Source: Bacteroidales bacterium (lineage in GTDB: Bacteria > Bacteroidota > Bacteroidia > Bacteroidales > UBA932). From it: 14,122 nt of DNA. The notes under the pieces were generated by a model that was given only the letters and a program-made list of their open reading frames with translations, did no database searches and was not told the origin of the DNA. The stretch spans positions 1 through 14,122 of the forward strand of contig JAHDRO010000208.1 in NCBI GenBank assembly GCA_018433265.1. Direction: 5' to 3'. Shown here piece by piece: positions 7,414 to 14,122 of the stretch (its first letter is position 1; each line of letters starts with the position of its first letter). The translations under genes and the position numbers were made by a program.

Positions 7414-7476
7414 GTGAATACGCATGACTGACTCATATTCACCAAAATACATGGGAGTTTAACTTCCATACCCATG
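7414..7476 (-). other. Intron domain I hairpins with candidate exon-binding site
   Basis: Two hairpins lie side by side, both with 15-nt loops: GTGAATA/TATTCAC (7414-7442) and CATGGG/CCCATG (7450-7476). The loop of the first holds GTCATG on the minus strand (7423-7428), which can pair with TATGAC at the end of the 5' exon (one G-U pair). That makes it the best EBS1 candidate. The last exon base G would then face an A, a mismatch. The second loop may hold EBS2 (TGGA with TCCA in the exon), but this is weak. Assignments are by eye, without a folding program. Confidence 0.5.
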
Positions 7477-7730
7477 GAGCAACATTTTGCCCAACCTCCG
7501 ACTATCATTTAGGCAGTTTAGCTTTCATCCTTATTCATAACTTTTCATCACTACCACGCAAACGCCTTGGAAGTTTCGGTATTTCGTGTCCTCCGACATG
7601 CTGCACTCCCCGTCAGGTTTCCCATTTCGGATAAGTCGGGTGATGATAGGTTGTAGACTTTACATCTACTTTGATATCTTTACCTATTACTTGCTCAAGG
7701 TAAAATTATTACAGCCCCTTATGGGCGCAC

Positions 7731-10700
7731 CGTCATACTATTGGATATTGGGGTTCCTGTAGCAAATACAACTCCTCTACCTCCAGTCATTTCATCTAAA
7801 TATCTGCATTTCATAAACATATCAGAGGATTTAAGTGCTTCACTCTGTCCTATTCCTGCTACATTTCTCATCTTTGTATAAAGAAATAGGTTCTTATAAT
7901 TATGGGCTTCATCTACATAAAGCTTATCAACACCAAGTTCTTCAAAGGTTACCACATCATCTTTTTTGAAGTCATCATTTAATTTCTTAAGTCTTCCCTC
8001 AAGTTTCTTTTTAGTATTTTGTAACTGCTTTACTGTGAAGTTCTGACTTCTATCGTACTTATACTCTTCAATATAATTTAGGATTCCATCTATTTCACTT
8101 CTTATATGATTCTCTTGATATTCTTTACTCATTGGTATTTTTTCAAATTGTGAATGGCCAATAATAATCGCATCATATTCCCCTGTAGCTATTTTACCTA
8201 TGAACCTCTTTCTATTATTAGGTTGAAAATCTTTCTTTGTAGCAACCATAATATTAGCTCCAGGATAAAGTTCCATGAAATCTCTACCTATTTGCTCAGT
8301 TAAGTGATTGGGAACTACAAACAAGGCTTTACTACTCATTCCAAGTCTTTTTGATTCCATTGCTGAGGCAATCATCTCAAAGGTCTTACCTGCCCCTACT
8401 GAATGGGCAAGAAGGGAGTTGCCACCATAAAGCGTCCTGGCAACTGCATTTTTTTGATGGTCTTTAAGGATAATACCTGTATTCATTCCTTCAAAATGAA
8501 GATTAGAACCATCATATTCCCTATTGCGTACAGAATTAAATTTTTCATTGTATATTTTTTCTAAACGGTGTCTTCTGTCTGGCTCATTAAATATCCAGTT
8601 TTTAAACTCTTCTTTTAAAAGTTCCTGTTTCTGACTTGCTAACATTGTTTCTTTTTTATTAAGTATAGAGGATGTACTACCATCTGGATTAGTAACCCTA
8701 TCCCACACCTTAGTTTCCTTAAGATTTAAAGCATCCTCTATGATTTTATAGGCATTCACTCTACTAGTACCATAGGTCATATTTGCTAGGTCATTTCCTC
8801 CATCTTTACTTTTTCCTTCAATCCTCCATTCAGCAGTAAAGGGTGAATACCTAACATTAATATCCCATCTTGCAAATCTTGGTGTCTTAAGGGTTGCAAA
8901 AATAAATTCTTCAACATCCTTAGCCGGTACCCAGGTAGCCCCAAGTCTTACTGTAATTTCTGACGCTGTAAGTTCCTTTGGCATTACCTCTTTAAGGCTT
9001 TCTCTTTGCACTTTTAAATTTAGTAAATTGCTTTCTACTTCTCTAAGATTTGTGCCATCATTTTCATCTATAAAACGTAGTGATCTTTCAATTGTTTCAA
9101 TATATTCATCTAAAACACCTATCTTTTCCCTAATGTTTCCACTTAAATATTCATCAACACTCACATAGTTAAATGCCATAGGATTATGCTTTTCTTTTTC
9201 TGTAAAGGGTAGGGCATTATTTTCTCTATCAAACTCCTTAATATCAAGAAAGATTTTTCCCTTTAGGCTATCTACCAAGGTTTTTTCATCAATATCTGTA
9301 AGCTCTTCCATATAGTCAAGGTCTACTCTTCCTTTTTCTGCTATAGAAAGAATAAGTGCTTCATCTGGTGTATCAACATGGCTTACAGGAATAGCCTTTT
9401 TAATTGTACGTTTTGTAAATATGTCGCCCTTTTCCTTAAACTTTCCTTCTTCTAACTTTTCAATACTTGAAATAAGGGCAAAGTTACTGTCTTCAGATAA
9501 AAGCCTAGTATTCATCCTTCCATTAATATAACCATGGTCTTTACTAAAGGCATCGTAAATCTTATTTAGATGTTCCTGAGTTTCCTTAATTTCTCCTTCA
9601 CTTCTATCTTCCAATTGTGAATCAATTACATCTCTAAGGACATTTCCAAGAGCAATATAGTCTCTGATTTTATCAAGGTCATTATCGTTTCTATTAACCT
9701 CCCTCATTATGGAATCTTCTCTCATATAAATCTTTCCATCTTTTTCAGTAAAGGAGAAATTCTTCACATTATCATCAGCTGGAATAATTTCAGGTTCTCT
9801 ATCCCCATCTTCTCTTTCTATCTTTATAGGCTCTATTTTTCCTTTAATATTCTTAATGGATTCAAAGAGTTCAACCTTTAAGTCATGATTGTCTTTTGCC
9901 TTACAAGTTATGGTATTACCAAATCTTCCTGATACCTCTACCATTTCACCTAGTATCATTTCAGGATTTTCTACAAAGTAACTATTGTAGCTAAGACCAC
10001 TTTTATCAGTTTTTAGCTCATACCAAGGTTCTTCTTTTTCTATTACTGAATCCTTCTTTTGAAGGAAGATAATATCACTGGTTACTTCTGTTCCTGCCAT
10101 ACCTTTAAAGGTATTATTGGGTAGCCTTATTGCTCCCAGAAAATCACATCTAGCACCTATATATCTACGAATAGAATCATCTTTTTTATCCATTGTTCCA
10201 CTTGAAGTAATAAAGGCAATAACACCACCACTTCTAACCTTGTCTATGGATTTTGCAAAGAAGTAATCATGTATTAAAAAATTATTTTTATCATATAGTC
10301 TATCGTTTACCTTAAATTCTCCGAAAGGAACATTTCCAACTGCCACATCAAAAAAGTTATTAGAAAATGAAGTTTCCTCAAAGCCTTTTACCTGGACCTT
10401 GTTTTCTGGATATAATTTTTTTGATATATTTCCTGATATACTATCAAGCTCTACACCATATACCTTTGATTCTTTCATACTTTTAGGAAGGCTACCCATA
10501 AAGCTACCAACTCCACATGAAGGCTCAAGTATGTTCCCCTTTTCAAACCCCATGTTTTCAAGTCCTTGATAAATCCCATCTATTACTACTTTAGGAGTAT
10601 AGAAGGCTGTAAGAGTTGATTCCTCACAAGCTTCATATTCACTTGGGCTTAGGTTTTCTTTAAGAAAGTTCCTTGCTCTTTCCCATTGACCAGTTTTATT

Positions 10701-12944
10701 TTCATCAAATACTTCTGATAAGCCTCCCCAGCCTACATACCTAGCTAAGATTTCTTGTTCCTCCCTACTAGCCCCCCTATCCTCTTCTTCTAGCATTTTA
10801 AGAATTCTTATAGCATTGATATTGTTTTCTAACCTTTCTTGTGGTGGAAGGCTTTCAGCTAGTATTTCATCAGTGATTATAAAATTTTCAGCCCTTGGTC
10901 TTTCTATGATTTCTTCTTGCCTATCCTCACCATCTTCAAAGTTATCAAGAGAAAAGGTCATTTGTTCCACTTCTCTGGATTTTTCTTCATCAAAATCATA
11001 AAGCTCTGCATTATAAAGAAATTCATTCAATTCATCTATATCTTCAAATTGTAGTCTTCTAACCTGTCTTGCATCAAGAATATACTCATCTTTAAGTTCA
11101 TAGGGAAGGATTTCAATAGATAGGAGTTCCTCTTTTATACTTTTAACAATAAAGGGATTATCCCACACTTTTATAACACTATCTCTTGTAATAGGCCTTT
11201 CATTTAATTCTTCTCCTTGCATGAAAAGAATTTCTGGATCTATTTCATCTTCAATTTCAACCTCTATGGGACTATCAAGCTGCCCAAAAAACACCCTGTG
11301 AATTTCTTCTTCACTTAACTGTTTTTTAAGTTCACTATCTTTTAATTCCTTAAATGTCTTAGGAAAATCTTCAAGTATAAGTCTTTCTGCTCCGACTTCC
11401 CTAAGCTCCTTAATATTAAAGTAACCCCATTCTGGCTCTATACCTATTACAAGACCAAAGGCATCTTCTGTTTCAGGGTCATACTCTGTTAAATACCAGG
11501 TCCAGTTACTTCTAAAGGGAATGATATAGGCTGCATGGACTGTTTTATCCCCTGCAGAAACCTTTTCTGTTTCTCCTAATCTAGGAACTTGTTCTAAAAT
11601 TTCATCACTCATAAGTTCCTTAGGATTAACCTTTGAATAATATTGGGAAACAAAAAAGGAAGTAGATTCATTGTCTACCTCCTGGTCCCCATCTTTACTT
11701 ATTTCTTCATCTAATTGTAAACGTACTCCTTCATTGCTAGTTCTCTCAGCTGATGATTTAGATTCTCCATCAACCCTACCCACTTCATCTGGTCCTCTGC
11801 CTTTAGTTTCTCTGTCAGTCCAAAGCTCTCCATCATCCTCGGTTTCTCCATCTCTATAAATTTCCTGGCTGTCTCTTCTACCTCTAGCAAGTGATTCATT
11901 AGGCTCTTGTCTAGGAACATCTCCTGAAATAATTCCTCCTTCTCCTCTGCTATGAAGTTCAGTCTGGCCTTGGCGAACCTGTGGGTCTGGTAGGTCTGAT
12001 CTTTCATCAGAACTTCTTCCGATACTTCCTTCATCTTCAAGATTATCTCTTCCTGTGTTTCGCATTGTCCAAACATCATCTGATATTCGTTCTCTATCTT
12101 CTCTTCCTTCTGGTATGTTTCCAGCATTTCCTCGAAATTCATCATCCATCCCTCCTATATTTTCTTCATTACCTCTATCTTCTATATTTTCATTGTACCG
12201 CTCTACTGGCCTTTTTGTCAGCACCTTATTTTTATCAATTTCTTTATCTATAGTAACTGTTCTCTCGAGGATACTTGCAACCATTGAATTTAGCTCATTT
12301 CCTACTATTGATAAGGAAATTTCATCAAGACTTCTTAGAATATTATTAATTTTACCTCTATCTACCTCATAATTTATATCAAGTCTACTAGCATAGCCTA
12401 TTTTTATAGACTCTGTAAGAAAATCATTAAATATCTTCCTACTACTAGGAGCTACCTTAAGTTCATTTAAGACATAATTACCCCTATTTATTACTTCTGT
12501 ATATGCAATATTTTCAAGAATTTCATCTATTGTCATATCAGCTATTTCATCTTCATTAAAAGCACCATCAAACCCTAAAGCTTCTTTTAGGCTTTCTTCT
12601 CCATTATTTAGTTTCCATAACTCAACTTGATTTGTTGCTCTTGACATTGATACTGTTTGGCTAAGGTCAAAGATGTAGGTTACTTTACCATATTCTCCAT
12701 AATTCTTATATATAGGAATTCCTTTTTCTCCACGTTTTACAGTTCTATTAAATTTCTTTCTCCAAAAATCAAATTCCCCACAGGCTCTTGCACTAGCATT
12801 CTTATCATAGATACTAAGTTGGCTAGTAAAATCATATTTATAATTATTTCCAATAGTTCTCATAAGTGAAATATACTCATCGCTACTAGAGAGAACCCTT
12901 GACTTGATTTCTTGTATTAAATGCTCAAAATCATTTATCCTCAT
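7731..12944 (-). CDS. Giant ArdC-like/DUF2958/N6-adenine methylase/SNF2 helicase, 5' exon (N-terminal 1,738 aa)
   Basis: This is the first exon of a 2,499-aa protein typical of conjugative elements (Tn5252 Orf21-like or LtrC-like). Domains in order: an ArdC-type N-terminal domain (about 1-105, with [19 protein letters not shown]); a disordered acidic, Arg/Gly-rich region (about 250-430); a DUF2958-like domain (about 465-540, [19 protein letters not shown]); the conserved [17 protein letters not shown]; an N6-adenine methylase (about 730-960) with [10 protein letters not shown] (about 808) and GNVPFG (about 871) in place of NPPY; and SNF2 helicase lobe 1 with Walker [10 protein letters not shown] (about 1516), VDEAHNYKN (about 1676) and ATGTPISNS. 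It probably acts on element DNA during transfer, by methylation, remodelling or protection from restriction, but the exact reaction is not known. The start at 12944 has GGAGG 5 nt upstream and overlaps the end of the cytosine methylase gene by 14 nt. The exon ends at ACG, just before the intron. Confidence 0.92.
11711..12145 (-). CDS. Candidate overprinted ORF, 144 aa, in an alternative frame of the giant gene
   Basis: A 144-codon open frame lies shifted by +1 inside the disordered region (about residues 267-411) of the giant protein. Its ATG has a perfect GGAGG 5 nt upstream. The product would be helical and rich in Glu, Lys, Met and Leu ([20 protein letters not shown]...), unlike the low-complexity Arg/Gly/Asp-rich main frame. 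Against it, its codons often end in G or C (CTG, CAG, AAG, TAC), unlike every other gene here. The main frame has the local AT-ending codon use, so the purine-rich main frame may create the open frame by accident. I do not recognise a family. It is kept as a candidate because of the ribosome binding site and its length in AT-rich DNA. Confidence 0.3.
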   Translation of the reverse strand: MMNFEEMLETYQKEEKIENEYQMMFGQCETQEEIILKMKEVSEEVLMKDQTYQTHRFAKARLNFIAEEKEELFQEMFLDKSLMNHLLEVEETARKFIEMEKPRMMESFGLTEKLKAEDQMKWVGLMENLNHQLRELAMKEYVYN

Positions 12945-13926
12945 ATTTTCCTCCTTCTTCCATAATAAAATATAAGCTACAATTATGAATCTCCTTTATT
13001 ATTTCTTCTAAAACATCAACCACTATGCTATTACCAGCTTGTTTATACAGAATACTCGACATACAGTTTTTCCTTCTTGGAAATATCTTTATAAGCTTAT
13101 CAAAGTCACTATCATCAAATCCCATTAACCTAAAACATTCTCTTTCAGTAAGATACCTATATCTGTTACCACCTATGGCAAGTATTCCTGAATTAGGTAC
13201 TCTTACTTGTTTAGTGGATATGGTATAACAAAAGTCTTCTATTACTTGAAGCCTTCCTTGAAATTGTGGCTTATAGGATGGATCATGGAGTATTTTTAAC
13301 ATTGAAGGCTGTTTAACTAAAAATATATCTCCATACCTTTCCATTACATCATTTTCAAGAAAATCTGATAAATGCTTGGCTCTTTTGTGTTTTAAATTAT
13401 TAAATTTAAAAGGATTTTTACCTAAATAACTAATGGCAAAAATCCTTTCCCTCTTTTGTGGTATTCCAAAATTCATCGAATTAAGAATCTCATACTTGGT
13501 TTCATAACCCAGTCTTTTCATTTCTTTAAGGTAATAAAAAAAGGAAGTTCTCATATTTTTATCGAGAACTCCCTTAACATTTTCCCATATTACCAATCTG
13601 GGCTTATCCTGTTTTTCTTCTATTATCCTTATAGTTTCAAATAGAAGACTGCTCCTTGTCCCACTTCCTTTCTTTCCTCCAAGTTTTTCCCCTATCCTGG
13701 AAAAATCCTGACAGGGACTACCATGCATTAACAAATCAATTTTTTTATCTGGAAGGCTATAATTACATACACTTCTTGGCTCATAATTTTCATTAAAAAG
13801 TGCATTATAGCTTTTAACACAATTCTTATCTATTTCAACATAATCTACAATCTCAAAGGGAATTTTACTATTGATGTAAGCCTTCCTTATTGCACCTATA
13901 CCACCAAAAAGCTCTACAACCTTCAT
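12931..13926 (-). CDS. dcm: C5-cytosine DNA methyltransferase, 331 aa
   Basis: The enzyme transfers a methyl group from S-adenosylmethionine to carbon 5 of cytosine in a specific DNA site. Motifs appear in the normal order: FGGIGA (residues 7-12, SAM binding), GSPCQDFSR (69-77) with the catalytic Cys72, WENVKG (114-119), QKRERIF (157-163), a target-recognition region of about 80 residues, [14 protein letters not shown] (about 257-270) and [14 protein letters not shown] (about 295-308). All catalytic motifs are intact and the length is normal for a monospecific enzyme. No cognate endonuclease is next to it, so it looks like an orphan methylase, common on ICEs to protect the element from host restriction. 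Its ATG is 2 nt after the topoisomerase stop, so it is probably translationally coupled; its own ribosome binding site is weak. The target site cannot be read from the sequence. Confidence 0.93.
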   Translation of the reverse strand: MKVVELFGGIGAIRKAYINSKIPFEIVDYVEIDKNCVKSYNALFNENYEPRSVCNYSLPDKKIDLLMHGSPCQDFSRIGEKLGGKKGSGTRSSLLFETIRIIEEKQDKPRLVIWENVKGVLDKNMRTSFFYYLKEMKRLGYETKYEILNSMNFGIPQKRERIFAISYLGKNPFKFNNLKHKRAKHLSDFLENDVMERYGDIFLVKQPSMLKILHDPSYKPQFQGRLQVIEDFCYTISTKQVRVPNSGILAIGGNRYRYLTERECFRLMGFDDSDFDKLIKIFPRRKNCMSSILYKQAGNSIVVDVLEEIIKEIHNCSLYFIMEEGGKYEDK

Positions 13927-13928
13927 CC

Positions 13929-14122
13929 TTATGAAATAACTTCCCTTATTCTTTTTTCTACATCTCCTATAAAATCCTTTAAATCAGCTTTTCCCTCTGA
14001 GATTTCATATAGTTTTACTTCCCAATCTACTGTAGTATTTGGATTTTTAAGGAAGTCTGCTACAAGAGATACTAACTGCTCTCCCTTATCTGTTGAAATA
14101 AGTTTCCTGCCTTCTCTATTTA
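13929..14122 (-). CDS. topB: DNA topoisomerase III-like protein, C-terminal end (runs off the right edge)
   Basis: The frame enters from the right edge and ends with TAA at 13929-13931; 63 residues are visible. They include GRKLISTDKGEQLVSLVADF and later TVDWEVKLYEISEG and FIGDVEKRIREVI. This matches the last domain of type IA topoisomerases of the TopB group (LIPT-KG and T-EWE--L--I--G patterns). Such enzymes relax and decatenate DNA and are common in conjugation modules, where they probably resolve DNA during transfer. The active-site tyrosine lies outside the window. The gene is followed after 2 nt by the cytosine methylase, in an operon-like arrangement. Confidence 0.85.
   Translation of the reverse strand, partial: NREGRKLISTDKGEQLVSLVADFLKNPNTTVDWEVKLYEISEGKADLKDFIGDVEKRIREVIS

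Larger units (their letters stand above)
5220..7730 (-). mobile_element. Group II intron, 2,511 nt, interrupting the helicase gene
   Basis: The 5' end reads GTGCGCCC at 7730, fitting the group II start GUGYG. The 3' end is CCTACCTTAT at 5220, fitting the AY end. About 590 nt of structured RNA (domains I-III) precede the maturase gene in domain IV, and domains V and VI follow it. The flanking helicase frames join exactly (ACG|GAA) with no residue lost, which supports both boundaries. Reading through the 5' junction without splicing adds only three codons (V, R, P) and then hits TAA. It has the same orientation as its host gene, as required for splicing. The intron looks complete and probably splices; mobility is less certain because its endonuclease domain is atypical. 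Confidence 0.95.

Noticed and set aside
7719..7730. Apparent stop of the giant gene after V-R-P at 7719
   Set aside because: These codons are the first bases of the intron (GTGCGCCCATAA); the real coding sequence continues at 5219 after splicing.
11981..12372. Plus-strand open frames opposite the disordered part of the giant gene
   Set aside because: They are antisense to a strong coding frame, have unnatural composition (Leu/Phe/Tyr or Ser-rich) and overlap each other; they look like shadows of the purine-rich coding strand.

Overview
The window looks like the inside of an integrative and conjugative element (ICE) of a low-GC Gram-positive anaerobe (Clostridia or Tissierellia-like). The reasons are the AT-rich DNA, strong GGAGG ribosome binding sites, AGA/GAA/AAA-rich codon use, and a conjugation-module gene order: topoisomerase, DNA methylase, giant methylase-helicase, small protein, RadC-like protein. 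The exact species cannot be read from this sequence. Every convincing gene lies on the minus strand, so transcription runs from the right edge to the left.

From right to left (5' to 3' of the transcript): the last 63 codons of a type III-like topoisomerase (13929-14122); a complete C5-cytosine DNA methyltransferase (12931-13926); and a giant anti-restriction/N6-methylase/SNF2-helicase protein whose gene starts at 12944 and ends at 2934. These three genes are tightly packed, with a 2-nt gap and then a 14-nt overlap. The giant gene is split by a 2,511-nt group II intron (5220-7730, same strand), which carries its own 602-codon reverse transcriptase/maturase (5331-7139). The intron boundaries can be placed to the base: 5' GTGCG, a textbook 34-nt domain V, a domain VI with a bulged branch-point A, and a 3' AT end. 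Removing it joins the exons in frame inside helicase motif III, giving a 2,499-residue protein.

Left of the giant gene is a short structured intergenic region with two hairpins. A two-gene unit follows, made of a 56-residue protein and a RadC-type JAMM-domain protein, closed by a strong intrinsic terminator with a UUCG tetraloop (678-714). Immediately after it, a new promoter with an overlapping inverted repeat (a likely operator) starts a second unit: a small XRE-family repressor and the first 119 codons of a type I restriction-modification methylase (HsdM), which runs off the left edge. This looks like a defence cargo placed behind the conjugation genes.

The most interesting leads are: (1) a lysine-rich tail motif, KEST[LI]xKLxKxKxK[IV], shared by the giant helicase and the RadC-like protein and starting 35 and 36 residues from their C-termini; (2) a 144-codon open frame with its own ideal ribosome binding site, overprinted in the disordered part of the giant gene; (3) the intron splitting the helicase between motifs II/III and the C-terminal motifs, so that splicing controls whether an active enzyme is made; (4) the intron endonuclease domain, which lacks its usual last histidines; (5) the palindromic operator-like site at the XRE-HsdM promoter.
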